The position numbers were made by a program, and so were the translations under genes. Under the pieces are notes generated by a model, which did not search any database, was not told where the DNA came from, and worked only from the letters and a program-made list of their open reading frames with translations. From Kitasatospora sp. NBC_01287 (lineage in GTDB: Bacteria; Actinomycetota; Actinomycetes; Streptomycetales; Streptomycetaceae), in contig NZ_JAPEPB010000001.1 of assembly GCF_026340565.1 (NCBI RefSeq), positions 806,001-870,000 on the forward strand: a stretch of DNA of 64,000 nt. The letters run 5' to 3'. This document shows, in pieces, positions 33,598-42,945 of the stretch. Positions within the stretch are counted from its first letter, which is position 1. Each line of letters starts with the position of its first letter.

Positions 33598-34575
33598 TCA
33601 GCCGTCCAGGTGGGTCAGGAAGGCGAGCAGTTCCGCGTTGACCTCGGCCGGGCGTTCCTGCTGGGTCCAGTGACCGCAGCCCGGCAGTGTCACGCTGCGG
33701 AACAGCTTCGGCGCGATGTTCGGCAGCTCGGCCACCCGGCGGTCCACCCCGCGCAGCACGGTCACCAGGTCGCGGTCGCCGACCACGTAGAGCGCGGGCA
33801 CCGTGATCCCCAGCCCCTGGAACGCCGCCAGCAGCTCCCAGTTGCGGTCGATGTTGCGGTACCAGTTGAGCGGCCCGGTGAACGCGTGCTCGCCGTGCCG
33901 CGCGTAGTCCTCGGCGAACGCGGCGATGTCCTCCTCGGTCAGCCAGCCGGGCAGCTCCGCCGGCTCGGGCAGCGAGTCCAGCAGCGTCTGCCCCTCGTGG
34001 AGCACCCAGGGCGCGGGCTGCCGCGGGTTGTCCCCGGAGGCGCCGAAGAGGGTGCGGCGGAAGGTGGTCGCCCGGTCCCGCGCCAGCTCCGCATCGGCCA
34101 CCCCCGGCCGCTGGAAGTAGCTCTGGTAGAAGCCCTCCCCGTAGTTCTTCCGGCTCACGGCCAGCGGCGCCAGGCCGCCCGGCAGCAGCGGCGGCACGCT
34201 CAGCCCGGCGACCGCGCGCACCACGTCCGGCCGCAGCATCGCGGAGATCCAGGCGACCGGCGCGCCCCAGTCGTGGCCGACCACCACCGCCTGCTCGGCG
34301 CCGAGCGCCCGGATCAGGCCGACCACGTCGCCGACCAGGTGCGGCAGCGTGTAGGCGTCCACCTCGCCGGGCCGGTCGCTGCGCGCGTAGCCGCGCTGGT
34401 CGGGGGCCACCACGCGGTAGCCGGCGGCGGCCAGCGGCTCGAACTGGTGGCGCCAGGAGTACCAGCTCTCGGGGAACCCGTGCAGCAGCAGGACCAGCGG
34501 GCCTTCGCCCAGCTCGGCGATGTGCAGGCGGATCCCGTTGACCTCGACATGGCTGTGCTCGATCGCGTGGACCAC
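33598..34575 (-). CDS. Alpha/beta hydrolase, epoxide hydrolase type
   Basis: The product is 325 aa. I chose GTG at 34575 because AAGGAG lies 5 bases upstream; an ATG at 34596 adds 7 residues but lacks a comparable [15 protein letters not shown] is the oxyanion region and the nucleophile elbow is [11 protein letters not shown] (Asp). The C-terminal His is in [11 protein letters not shown], and cap tyrosines occur in the [10 protein letters not shown] area. This combination is characteristic of soluble epoxide hydrolases (EphA type). Substrate unknown. Confidence 0.9.
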   Translation of the reverse strand: MVHAIEHSHVEVNGIRLHIAELGEGPLVLLLHGFPESWYSWRHQFEPLAAAGYRVVAPDQRGYARSDRPGEVDAYTLPHLVGDVVGLIRALGAEQAVVVGHDWGAPVAWISAMLRPDVVRAVAGLSVPPLLPGGLAPLAVSRKNYGEGFYQSYFQRPGVADAELARDRATTFRRTLFGASGDNPRQPAPWVLHEGQTLLDSLPEPAELPGWLTEEDIAAFAEDYARHGEHAFTGPLNWYRNIDRNWELLAAFQGLGITVPALYVVGDRDLVTVLRGVDRRVAELPNIAPKLFRSVTLPGCGHWTQQERPAEVNAELLAFLTHLDG

Positions 34576-34762
34576 GGTGGCTCCTTCACTGGGCACTGGC
34601 TGTGGGCACCGGCTGTGGGCGCTCGCTGGCGAACAGCAGCCTAGCGAGCCAACTTACCAACCAGTAGGGCCGGTTCGGCCAACCTCCGGAAAACGCTGGT
34701 CGCCCGGCACCGAACACCCCGCTCACCCACTCCCGTCCAGCCACGCGCGGGGTCGACCGCGC

Positions 34763-35512
34763 TCAGGGCCAGAGCAGCCCCCGCTCCCACTCCTCGCCCC
34801 GCCGCCGGTACGCCAGCCGCACGTGCCGCCGATCGCGGGCGCCCTGCCAGAACTCGACCTGCTCCGCCCGCACCCCGTACTGCGTGTACCCGGGCGCGAC
34901 GATCTCCGGCTCGGCAGCCAACTCCCGTGCCGCCTCGTCCCAGGCCACCCAGAACTCGTCCGCCGTGGCCAGCGGCTCGCTCTGCCGCCCCACCAGTGCC
35001 GCCACCCGGGTCGCCGGCCCGAGCCGCCGGAAGACCTGGTCGGCCGCCTCGGCCGGGCCGGTCACCACCTGCCCGCGCACCCGCACCTGCCGACCGAGCT
35101 CGGGCCAGTACCAGGTGAGCGAGGCCAGCGGCAGCGCGGCCAGCTGCCGCCCCTTGGGACTGCGGGCGTCCCCGGCGAACCACCAGGCGCCGCCCTCGGG
35201 GTCCACGTCGCGCAGCACCAGGATCCGCGCGTCCGGCGCGCCGTCCAGACCGAGCGTGCCGAGCGTGGCCACCTGCGCGTCCGGCACCTCCGCCCGCAGC
35301 GCAGCCGACAGCCAGCTCACGAAGAGCTCGCCCGGGCCGGCCGGCGCCTGCCGCGGGTCGAACCCGGGCAGCTCACGCGCCATCGCCGGCCGGGTGGCCA
35401 GCAGCTCGCGCAGCTCCGCCAGCTCCCCGCCCTCCCCCGCCACCCGCTGCTCCCGCTGCTCCCTCGGCCCGCTCAGCTCCTCCGGCCCGCTCAGTTCCTC
35501 CGGCCCGCTCAT
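34763..35512 (-). CDS. Pyridoxamine 5'-phosphate oxidase-family protein
   Basis: The product is 249 aa. FMN-binding blocks TLGLDGAPDARILVLRDVD and SPKGRQLAALP are followed by the C-terminal PNPOx dimerisation motif VEFWQGARDRRHVRLAYRR. It may oxidise PNP/PMP to PLP (PdxH). Some residues of the canonical phosphate site differ, so a related flavin reductase is possible. The N-terminus has a duplicated SGPEEL. Its ATG overlaps the RluA stop by 4 bases. Confidence 0.85.
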   Translation of the reverse strand: MSGPEELSGPEELSGPREQREQRVAGEGGELAELRELLATRPAMARELPGFDPRQAPAGPGELFVSWLSAALRAEVPDAQVATLGTLGLDGAPDARILVLRDVDPEGGAWWFAGDARSPKGRQLAALPLASLTWYWPELGRQVRVRGQVVTGPAEAADQVFRRLGPATRVAALVGRQSEPLATADEFWVAWDEAARELAAEPEIVAPGYTQYGVRAEQVEFWQGARDRRHVRLAYRRRGEEWERGLLWP

Positions 35513-36438
35513 ACCGCCGCCTCCCAGGCTGCCAGGGTCCGCCGCGAGCGCAGCCGCACGGGCCGACCGCTCAGCGGGTCGGTGAAGGCCAGGCCGACGG
35601 CGAGCAGCTGCAGCGGTGTCCCGAAGTCGTCCGGCGCGGGCTCGGGCAGCAGCTCGGGGTAGACCGGGTCGCCCAGGATCGGCAGCCCCAGGCCGCTCAT
35701 GTGCAGCCGCAGCTGGTGGGTGCGGCCGGTCAGCGGGGCGAGCCGGTAGCGGGCCAGCTCCCCGCGCCGCTCGATCAGCTCGATCCTGCTCTCCGCGTTG
35801 ACCTCGCCCGGCACCTCACGCGCCGCGATCACCCCACGCTCCTTGACGATCCGGCTGCGCACCAGGCGGGGCAGTGCCACCTCCGCGTCGTAGCGCGCGA
35901 CGGCCTCGTACTCCTTCGTCACCAGCCGGTCCCGGAACATCGTCTGGTAGGCGCCACGCGCCCGGGCACTCGCCACGAACATCACCAGCCCGGCCGTCAG
36001 CCGGTCCAACCGGTGGGCGGGGATCAGCTCGGGCAGGTCCAGGTCGCGCCGCAGCCGGGAGAGCGCGGTCTCCACCACGTGGCTGCCGCGCGGGGTGGTG
36101 GCCAGGAAGTGCGGCTTGTCCACGACCACCAGGTGCTCGTCCCGGTGGACCACCTCGATCTCGAAGGGCACCGGGACCTCGGGGGCCAGGTCCCGGTGGA
36201 ACCAGACGCTCGCGCCGGGCTCGTACGGGGTGTCCGGACCGATGGGCCCGTCCAGGCCGACGATCTCACCGGACCGCAGCATCTGCGCCAGCCGTTCGCC
36301 GACGTCGTCCGGCAGCCGGTGCGCCAGGTAGTCGGCCACCGTCGGCCAGGGGCCCTCGACGGGCAGCCGGATCCGGACCGGGTCCACCCCGGCGCGCTGC
36401 GGCAGCGGGGATCCGACCGACTTCGTCCTGCGTCTCAT
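35509..36438 (-). CDS. RluA-family pseudouridine synthase
   Basis: The product is 309 aa. The catalytic Asp lies in AHRLDRLTAGLVMF, and the C-terminal motif LTGRTHQLRLHMSGLG is diagnostic. It isomerises uridine in rRNA or tRNA. N-terminal residues about 30-95 vary and may replace the S4 domain. The gene is upstream of, and coupled to, the PNPOx gene. Confidence 0.93.
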   Translation of the reverse strand: MRRRTKSVGSPLPQRAGVDPVRIRLPVEGPWPTVADYLAHRLPDDVGERLAQMLRSGEIVGLDGPIGPDTPYEPGASVWFHRDLAPEVPVPFEIEVVHRDEHLVVVDKPHFLATTPRGSHVVETALSRLRRDLDLPELIPAHRLDRLTAGLVMFVASARARGAYQTMFRDRLVTKEYEAVARYDAEVALPRLVRSRIVKERGVIAAREVPGEVNAESRIELIERRGELARYRLAPLTGRTHQLRLHMSGLGLPILGDPVYPELLPEPAPDDFGTPLQLLAVGLAFTDPLSGRPVRLRSRRTLAAWEAAV

Positions 36439-36533
36439 GCCGCAGAGCCTACGGTGACCTGCGGGAGTTCACGGCCGCCCGCCGGGACCGCGAAGATGGC
36501 TGTCCACCCAGTCCAGCACGGGAGTCCAGCGGA

Positions 36534-37481
36534 ATGCCCAACTTCCTCGTGATCGGCGAGAGCGTCGCGGACGTCGTCCGCACCTCCGGCCACCCCGATG
36601 TCCCGCACCCGGGCGGCAGTCCGGCCAATGTCGCCTACGGCCTGGCCCGGCTCGGCCGCCCCACCGCCCTGCTCACCCAGCTCGGCGCGGACGCCGCCGG
36701 TGAGCTGATCGGCGCCCACCTGCGGTCGGCCGGGGTCGAGCTGCTGCCGCAGGGGCAGCTGCCGGGCCTGCGCACCCCGACCGCGATCGTCAGCCTGGAC
36801 GCCGGGGGGCGCGCGAGCTACACCTTCGACATCCACTGGTCCCTGCCGCCCGCCGCCGGGCCCCTCGCGGAACCCGCGGGCCCGGCGCCCCACCTGCACT
36901 TCGGCTCGATCGCCGCACTGCTGGCGCCCGGGGCCGCGCCGACGCTCGACCTGGTGGCCTGCCGCCGGGCCCGGGCCACGGTGAGCTACGACCCCAACAT
37001 CCGCCCCGCGCTGCTGGCCGACCCGGCCCAGGTGCTCGCCCAGGTGGAGCGCTGCGTGGCGCTCAGCGACCTGGTGAAGGCCAGCGATGAGGACCTCGCC
37101 TGGCTCTACCCGCACCGCACGCCGCAGGAGGTGGCGGCCGACTGGCTCACGCTCGGCCCGGCCGCGGTCCTGGTGACCCGCGGTGGGCAGGGCGCCTTCG
37201 CGCGCTCCCACGCGGCCGGCGCCGAGCTGCCCGCGCGGCAGGCCGCGGTGGTGGACACCGTCGGGGCGGGCGACTCCTTCATGTCCGCGACCCTGGACGC
37301 CCTGGCCGCCCGCGCGCTGCTCGGCCCCACCGCCCGACCGGCCCTGCGCGCGCTGGACGAGCGGGCGCTCACCGAGTTGCTCCGGCACGCCACGACCGCC
37401 GCCGCCGTCACCGTCTCCCGCCCCGGCGCCAACCCGCCGGACACCCGCGAGCTGGCCACCGCCCTGGCGGCCCGGCCGTAA
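36534..37481 (+). CDS. PfkB-family carbohydrate kinase (fructokinase-like)
   Basis: The product is 315 aa. ATG at 36534 with GGAG about 9 bases upstream. PfkB signature 1 is HPGGSPANVAYGLARLG and signature 2 is DTVGAGDSFMSATLDAL, holding the catalytic Asp. It phosphorylates a sugar, most likely fructose, with ATP; specificity is not determined by these motifs. Faces the secreted alpha-galactosidase gene convergently. Confidence 0.92.
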   Translation: MPNFLVIGESVADVVRTSGHPDVPHPGGSPANVAYGLARLGRPTALLTQLGADAAGELIGAHLRSAGVELLPQGQLPGLRTPTAIVSLDAGGRASYTFDIHWSLPPAAGPLAEPAGPAPHLHFGSIAALLAPGAAPTLDLVACRRARATVSYDPNIRPALLADPAQVLAQVERCVALSDLVKASDEDLAWLYPHRTPQEVAADWLTLGPAAVLVTRGGQGAFARSHAAGAELPARQAAVVDTVGAGDSFMSATLDALAARALLGPTARPALRALDERALTELLRHATTAAAVTVSRPGANPPDTRELATALAARP

Positions 37482-37498
37482 GGCCTGTCCGATCCACC

Positions 37499-37562
37499 GG
37501 ACGGCCGGGCCGGACCACCGAACCGCCGGGCCGGACCACCGGACGGCCGGGCCGGACCGGCT
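37499..37562. repeat. GGCCGGGCCGGACCACCG tandem repeats
   Basis: About three to four imperfect copies of a ~21-base unit containing GGGCCGGACCACCGGACG, just after the kinase stop. Confidence 0.75.
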
Positions 37563-37641
37563 GACCGACGATTCCCGCCGGTGCCGCGCGGACGCCGGAG
37601 CCCCGGTGCGCGGCGCGAGCGCGTCCCGGGGCCCCGGCCGC

Positions 37642-37672
37642 CGACCACCGGCCACTCAGCGGCCGGTGGTCG
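37642..37672. terminator. Hairpin between the kinase and alpha-galactosidase genes
   Basis: A 12-bp perfect stem CGACCACCGGCC / GGCCGGTGGTCG with a 7-base loop, between convergent genes. Confidence 0.7.
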
Positions 37673-37690
37673 ACGATTGCCGACGGATGG

Positions 37691-39799
37691 TCAGCCGAGC
37701 GTCACCCAGGCCTGCGTGCCGACGGCCGCACTCGGCGGGTCGACGAGCACCAGGGCGCCCGCGGCGGTGCCGGCCGAGTCGAGGGCGTCACCGGAGGCCG
37801 CGTTGACGAGGGTGAGCGCGCCGGCGGCGTTCTGCGTGACCCGCCACTTCTGCGCGGCGCTGGTCGGGTCGTAGCTGTTCAGCACCGTGACGGTGGAGCC
37901 CGCGCCGCCGGTGGCGGTCAGGGTGCCGTGGACCTGGGTGCCGGTGTAGCAGTTGTCGGTGATCCGGACGGTGCCGTCACCGTTCGCGGTGAACTGCCAC
38001 TGCTCGGAGGTGTGGGTCGGGTCGAAGGCGTTCAGGTCGGCCGCGCCGTTCGCGGGGGCGTCGCAGTGGCCGGCCACCTCCAGGGCGCTGCCGGCGGCGC
38101 CGCTGTTGGAGAGACCGTGGTACTTGCCGTCGCCGATGATCGCCGGAGTGGTGGTGACGCCGGCCGTGATCCGGTACATCGCGACCCCGTGCGGGGCCAC
38201 GCTCGCGCTCAGCGTGCCGCTGACCGTGCCGGTGGCCTTGGACCAGAGGTCCTCCATCCGGTAGCCGCTGCCGGACAGGCCCAGCGCGCTCAGGCTGGTG
38301 GAGATGGTCTGGCTGCTGTTCGGGTCCTGGTTGAGCAGCAGCACCGCGACGTCGCCGTTGGCGAGCTGACGGCGCAGCACCACCGGCGCGGTCGAGGAGT
38401 TGGGCGGGCTGCCGACCAGGGTGGCGGGCTTGCCGAGCGCGTCCTGGTCGACGGCGACGACATCGGCGTTCTTGTAGACGGCGAGCGAGGAGGCGCTGAC
38501 GCCGGTCGACCAGGTGGCACCGTTGGCGCTGCGCTGCGAGGCGGCGGCGGTACGGAAGTCGGCGCCGGAGATGAGCGGCGAGGCCATCATCGACAGCACG
38601 GAGAGCTCGGTGGCCGACTCGGTGTCGTTGAACGGCTTGTGGCAGGTGCAGGTGTCGGTGACGCCCCACGACCCGTAGGGGTCGTTCCAGCCGGCGAACA
38701 TCATGTCCATGTCGTTCCAGCTGCCGGGCCGGACGTTGCCCGGGTACTGGAGCGCGGTCTGCAGCGCCCCGCCGTAGAGCACACCGCTCAGGTCACTGGC
38801 CCGGTCGCCGCCGATCCGGCACAGGTTGGCCACCTGGCCGCACCAGACACCGGTGGGCGCGTAGCCGGGCGCGTCGTACTGCGGGGTGCCGGCGGCGGCG
38901 ACCAGCGAGTCGGCGCGGGCCGGGTCACCGGCGGACTCCAGGTACGGGACACCGGTGTGCACCGGCTGCGCGGAGACGCTGAGGGCGACCTTCGGGCGGC
39001 CCTGGGCTGCGGAGGCCGCGTCCAGGGCCTGCTGGAAGGCCTGCACCCGGGCGTACATGGACTCGGTGAGTTCCCTGCCCTCGCCCTGGGTGCCGTAGTT
39101 GTGGCCGTCCGGGCCGGTGATCGCCGGGCCGTAGGGGCAGTCGTCGTACTTCACGTAGTCGACGCCCCAGGAGACGAAGTCGCTCGCGTCGGTCGCCTCG
39201 TGGCCCAGGCTGCCGGGGTGGCTCTGGCAGGTGGTGTAGGTGTCGGTGGCGTAGAGGCCGAACTTCATGCCCTTGCTGTGCGCGTACCAGGCCAGGTACT
39301 GGATGCCGTTGAGCGTCTGGCCGTTCACCACCTGGGACGGGAAGTGGGCCGGGTTGGGGATCAGGTGGCCGGAGGTCGGGTCGTTGCCCGTGCCGTCGGT
39401 GCCGCTGACCGGGCTGCCGTTGCCGTCGTAGAGCTGCAGCGCGCCGTAGGAGTTCTTGACCAGGTCGGTGCTCTGGCCCGTGCGGTGCCAGAGCGACCAG
39501 CCGTCGTCGATGGTGACGGTGTTGTAGCCGGCGGCCACCAGGCCGTTGGCCGACATGAAGTCGATGGTGTCGGCCACCTGCTGCTCGGTCACATCGGTGC
39601 CCAGGCTGTTCCAGGAGTTCCAGCCCATCGGCGGGGTCAGGGCCAGGCCGTTGCCGAGCGGCGGGGTGGCGGCGGCGCCGACCGCGGTGGGGGCCGCGGA
39701 TCCGTGCTGAGCGCCGGTCAGCGCGAGGGAGGTCAGCACGAGGGAGGAGAGCGCGAGCGCGCCGAGACGGCGTGACGCGGTCGACCAGGACTCAACCAT
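37691..39799 (-). CDS. Secreted GH27 alpha-galactosidase with C-terminal ricin-type lectin domain
   Basis: The product is 702 aa from the ATG at 39799 (AGAAGG 8 bases upstream). A long Sec signal (about residues 1-36) precedes the GH27 barrel: LTPPMGWNSWNSLG, TVTIDDGWSLW, the nucleophile Asp in VDYVKYDDCPYG, and RPGSWNDMDMMFAG, where WNDPDM is usual. A C-terminal antiparallel beta domain is followed by a beta-trefoil (about 570-702) with repeated QW motifs (SEQWQFT, AQKWRVT). It would release alpha-galactose from plant galacto-oligosaccharides or galactomannan, the trefoil binding glycans. Confidence 0.92.
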   Translation of the reverse strand: MVESWSTASRRLGALALSSLVLTSLALTGAQHGSAAPTAVGAAATPPLGNGLALTPPMGWNSWNSLGTDVTEQQVADTIDFMSANGLVAAGYNTVTIDDGWSLWHRTGQSTDLVKNSYGALQLYDGNGSPVSGTDGTGNDPTSGHLIPNPAHFPSQVVNGQTLNGIQYLAWYAHSKGMKFGLYATDTYTTCQSHPGSLGHEATDASDFVSWGVDYVKYDDCPYGPAITGPDGHNYGTQGEGRELTESMYARVQAFQQALDAASAAQGRPKVALSVSAQPVHTGVPYLESAGDPARADSLVAAAGTPQYDAPGYAPTGVWCGQVANLCRIGGDRASDLSGVLYGGALQTALQYPGNVRPGSWNDMDMMFAGWNDPYGSWGVTDTCTCHKPFNDTESATELSVLSMMASPLISGADFRTAAASQRSANGATWSTGVSASSLAVYKNADVVAVDQDALGKPATLVGSPPNSSTAPVVLRRQLANGDVAVLLLNQDPNSSQTISTSLSALGLSGSGYRMEDLWSKATGTVSGTLSASVAPHGVAMYRITAGVTTTPAIIGDGKYHGLSNSGAAGSALEVAGHCDAPANGAADLNAFDPTHTSEQWQFTANGDGTVRITDNCYTGTQVHGTLTATGGAGSTVTVLNSYDPTSAAQKWRVTQNAAGALTLVNAASGDALDSAGTAAGALVLVDPPSAAVGTQAWVTLG

Positions 39800-39845
39800 T
39801 CCGGATACCTTCTGTGGGGGAAGCGGCTGCCCGCCGCTGTTGAGA

Positions 39846-39873
39846 AGTATTTGGTTCTGTTGGAATATGTCAA
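39846..39873 (-). promoter_or_regulatory. Promoter of the alpha-galactosidase gene
   Basis: On the minus strand a consensus -35 TTGACA (39868-39873), a 16-base spacer and -10-like AATACT (39846-39851) lie ~45 bases before the start. The dyad GTTGGAATATGTCAAC overlaps the -35 and could bind a repressor. Confidence 0.6.
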
Positions 39874-39998
39874 CGTTTCGGGCAGAACTCACCGAATCCG
39901 CACGAACCGTCACGCAGCGCAGGCCGATCCGGCCACTGACCAGCACAGACGCCCAGGCGCCCAGATGCCAAGGCGCCCAGATACGGACACGGAGACGC

Positions 39999-40035
39999 CG
40001 AGTGGGGCGCGGCCGCCACGGCCACGCCCCACTCG
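39999..40035 (-). terminator. Hairpin after the PF04672 methyltransferase gene
   Basis: An 11-bp stem CGAGTGGGGCG / CGCCCCACTCG with a GC-rich loop that can itself pair. Confidence 0.65.
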
Positions 40036-40088
40036 TCTCGCCCTCGGTCCAGTCGACCGGCCCAGCGGCCCGGACGGCTGATCATCCG

Positions 40089-40886
40089 TCAGTTCTTGCG
40101 GCCGGCCCCCGCGTACATCCAGCGAGTGGTGGCCTCCGTCGACCCCTCCGGCCGCCAGAGGGGGACGAAGTCCACGCCGGGCTCCAGCAGCTCCCAACCG
40201 TCGAACAGCGCGGTCACCTGCTCGCGCGTGCGCAGCCGGATCCCCGAGGCCGTCTTGTCCCAGGTCTTGGCCGCCTCGGCGGCCCGCTCCGGGTTGCCCT
40301 CGTGCGTGCTGTGCGAGAGCAGCAGGTAGCTGCCGGGCGCCACCCGCTCGTGGATCCGCCGCACCGCCTCGTGCGCCTGCTCGTCCGTGACGAAGTGCAG
40401 CACCGCGAGCAGCAGCACGGCCACCGGCTCGTCGAGGTCCACCAACTCGCGCAGCTCCGGACGCTCGAAGAGCTCGTCCAGGTCGCGGACATCCCCGGTC
40501 AGCACCGTGGTCGTGCGGTTGTCGGAGAGCAGCGCGCGGCCGTGCGTGAGCACGATCGGGTCGTTGTCCACGTAGACCACCCGGGCCAGCGGGTCGACGT
40601 CCTGCGCCACCTGGTGGACGTTGCCGGGCGAGGGCAGGCCCGCGCCGATGTCGATGAACTGCCGGATCCCGGCCCGCGCGACCAGCTGCACCGCCCGGCG
40701 CAGGAAGGCGCGGTTCTCCCGGGCGGCGGCCGGGATGTCCGCCGAGACGCTGATCGCGTGCTCGGCCGCCTCCCGGTCCGGCGGGAAGTTGTCCTTGCCA
40801 CCGAGCCAGTAGTCGTAGATCCGGGCAGGGTGCGGGCGGCTTGTCTGAAGATCCGTCAGATCGCTGCCTTGATCGGACTGCTGCAC
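40089..40886 (-). CDS. SAM-dependent methyltransferase, PF04672 family
   Basis: The product is 265 aa from the GTG at 40886, with AAGGGG 6 bases upstream. HPARIYDYWLGGKDNFPPDREAA at the N-terminus, then FIDIGAGLPSPGNVH (SAM site) and VVYVDNDPIVL. Later blocks are VLLLAVLHFV and RTREQVTALFDGWELLEPGV. This is the actinomycete-specific family present in many paralogues; substrates are unknown. Confidence 0.92.
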   Translation of the reverse strand: MQQSDQGSDLTDLQTSRPHPARIYDYWLGGKDNFPPDREAAEHAISVSADIPAAARENRAFLRRAVQLVARAGIRQFIDIGAGLPSPGNVHQVAQDVDPLARVVYVDNDPIVLTHGRALLSDNRTTTVLTGDVRDLDELFERPELRELVDLDEPVAVLLLAVLHFVTDEQAHEAVRRIHERVAPGSYLLLSHSTHEGNPERAAEAAKTWDKTASGIRLRTREQVTALFDGWELLEPGVDFVPLWRPEGSTEATTRWMYAGAGRKN

Positions 40887-41129
40887 CGTCTCCCCCTTGC
40901 GCCGGGCCCGCCTGCCGGGCGGCCGGGTGCAGCATAGCGGGCGTTCGAACAGCGGCGGGGGCAGGGGCGGGGCGACCATGGACGGGGGCGCGCGGCGCGG
41001 TCGGTGGCGGGCGCGCGGCGCGGTCGAACGAGTCGGATTTAATGCCGCGCAACGTCGGGTCGGCCCCGGTAAGGTCGAGCGGTCCAGCGCGTGCCGCTGC
41101 CCCCGTCCCAGCTGCGAATGCGAGTTCAG

Positions 41130-42575
41130 ATGACCGACCCGGCCGCCGAGTTGCCCTTCAACGAGCAGCGAGCCGACGAGCTGTCACCCCCTGCCCTGAC
41201 CGCACCCGAACTCCTGCCCGGGACCCGACGGGCACTGCTGCGCCGCGTCGCCGTCGGCCAGGCGCAGGGCCGAACCCCTTCCCTGGCCGCCGCGGTGGTT
41301 CGCGGCGGCCACCTGGTGTGGACCGGCGCCCGCAGCATGATCGAGGGTCACGCACCGGACGAGAACGTCCAGTACCGGATCGGCTCGATCACCAAGACCT
41401 TCGTCGCGGTCCTGGTCATGCGGCTGCGCGACGAAGGCCTGATCGACCTGGCCGACCCGTTGGAGCAGCACCTGCCCGACACCGCCGCAGGCGGCGCCAC
41501 CATCCGCCAACTGCTCAGCCACACCAGCGGTCTGGCCGCCGAGACGCCCGGCCCCTGGTGGGAGCGCACCGCCGGCGAGCTGCGCCCCGAGCTGGGCCAC
41601 CTGCTGGAGGACCAGCCGTTCCGGCACGCCACCGGCGAACGCTTCCACTACTCCAACACCGGCTACGCACTGCTCGGCGCACTGGTGGCCAAGGTCCGCG
41701 GCCTGCCCTGGGGCGAGGCGCTGCGCCAGGAGGTGCTGGAGCCGCTCGGCCTGACCCGCACCACGCTGCTGCCGCAGGCCCCGCACGCGGGCGGCTTCGC
41801 GGTGCACCCGTGGGCGGACGTGATGCTCCCCGAGCCGCTCACCGACACCGCCCTGATGGCACCGGCCGGCCAGCTCTGGTCCACCACCGCCGACCTCGCC
41901 CGCTGGGCCTCGTTCCTGGCCGGCACCGCCGCGGGCGGCGCCGAGAAGGTGCTCGCCCCCGCCACGCTCGCCGAGATGCGCCTGCCGGCCGGCGCGCCGG
42001 AGGGCGACTGGACCGCCTGCTACGGGCTCGGGCTGCAGCTGCTGCGCCGGGACGGCCGGCTGCTGATCGGCCACGGCGGTTCGATGCCCGGCTTCCTGGC
42101 CGGCCTCTGGCTGAGCCCGGAGGACGATGTGGCGGCCGTCACGCTCACCAACGTGACGGCCAGCGCGGCGGTCTGGGACGTGGCCATCGACCTGGTCGCC
42201 ATCGTTGCCGAGCGCGAACCGCGCATCCCCGAGCCCTGGCGCCCGTTCACCGACGCCGATCCGGAGCTGCTCGCGCTGACCGGGCCCTGGTACTGGGGGC
42301 CCACCGCGCTGGCCCTGCACCTGCGGGCGGGCCAGGTCCTGGAACTCACCGCGCTCGGCAGCCAGGCGCGCAGCTCGGCCTTCCAGCCGGAGTCCGACGG
42401 CACCTGGATCGGCCTGGAGGGCTACTACGCCGGGGAGACGCTGCGCGTCGTGCGGGCCGACGACGGCTCGGTCAGCCACCTCGACCTGGGCAGCTTCGTG
42501 CTGACCCGCACCCCCTACGACCCGGCCGGGGCCGTGCCGGGCGGCGTCGACCCACTGGGCTGGCACGCGGGCTGA
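41130..42575 (+). CDS. Serine hydrolase of the class C beta-lactamase family
   Basis: The product is about 481 aa. Starts at 41091 (GTG), 41118 and 41130 (ATG) are in frame and none has a clear SD; 41130 gives the most family-like N-terminus. Active site SITK in RIGSITKTFVAV, Tyr motif HYSNTGYALLG, and HGG in LLIGHGGSMPGFLAGLW. There is no signal peptide. A C-terminal lipocalin-like beta domain (about 380-480) is common in this family. Probably an esterase or D-aminopeptidase-like enzyme, not a resistance lactamase. Confidence 0.88.
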   Translation: MTDPAAELPFNEQRADELSPPALTAPELLPGTRRALLRRVAVGQAQGRTPSLAAAVVRGGHLVWTGARSMIEGHAPDENVQYRIGSITKTFVAVLVMRLRDEGLIDLADPLEQHLPDTAAGGATIRQLLSHTSGLAAETPGPWWERTAGELRPELGHLLEDQPFRHATGERFHYSNTGYALLGALVAKVRGLPWGEALRQEVLEPLGLTRTTLLPQAPHAGGFAVHPWADVMLPEPLTDTALMAPAGQLWSTTADLARWASFLAGTAAGGAEKVLAPATLAEMRLPAGAPEGDWTACYGLGLQLLRRDGRLLIGHGGSMPGFLAGLWLSPEDDVAAVTLTNVTASAAVWDVAIDLVAIVAEREPRIPEPWRPFTDADPELLALTGPWYWGPTALALHLRAGQVLELTALGSQARSSAFQPESDGTWIGLEGYYAGETLRVVRADDGSVSHLDLGSFVLTRTPYDPAGAVPGGVDPLGWHAG

Positions 42576-42740
42576 CGGATTATCAAATCACGGGGAGATA
42601 ACGGCCCCGCTTTGTGAAGGGAATCACGCGGGAATCGGAAAGCCTGTCGCGAAGCCGAACATGAGACACCTCACATCGGCTTGTGATAGGACCTTCGACC
42701 CGCTTACGGTGCATCTCGTTCGTCTTCACACGAACCCCGC

Positions 42741-42930
42741 TCTCCGGAACGCCGAATCCTGCCGCCGGACGGAGCGGGCACGTGCATCCAAAGCACCACG
42801 GCAGGGGCGGGGGACCCAAGGTAAGTCGTCCCACCCGGATTTCTCCGGGTGGGACTTGGGGTGAAGCCGCGCATTGCGCGGCCGGGCAACTCCAGCCCGA
42901 ATCCGACAGCTCACCTCGCAGGCGTGGGAG
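42741..42930 (+). ncRNA. ydaO/yuaA-type c-di-AMP riboswitch
   Basis: The leader of the LysM protein gene carries the conserved ydaO segments in order. These are CGCCGAATCCTGCCG (about 42750-42764), GGGGACCCAAGGTAAG, a variable GTCCCACCCGG/CCGGGTGGGAC hairpin, CTTGGGGTGAAGCCGCG, and finally GCCCGAATCCGACAGCTCACC with TCGCAGGCG (about 42896-42924). The closing ACGCC/GGCGT stem is present. The SD GGGAGAGGAA begins as the aptamer ends, 9 bases before the ATG. In Streptomyces this class precedes cell-wall lytic enzymes (rpfA, swl genes), whose expression c-di-AMP lowers. Confidence 0.9.
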
Positions 42931-42945
42931 AGGAAACGCTTTTTC

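Noticed and set aside
37691..39799. Inactive alpha-galactosidase because of WNDMDMM instead of WNDPDM
   Set aside because: The nucleophile motif YVKYDDC and the Asp pair are intact; a Pro-to-Met change alone does not argue for loss of activity.
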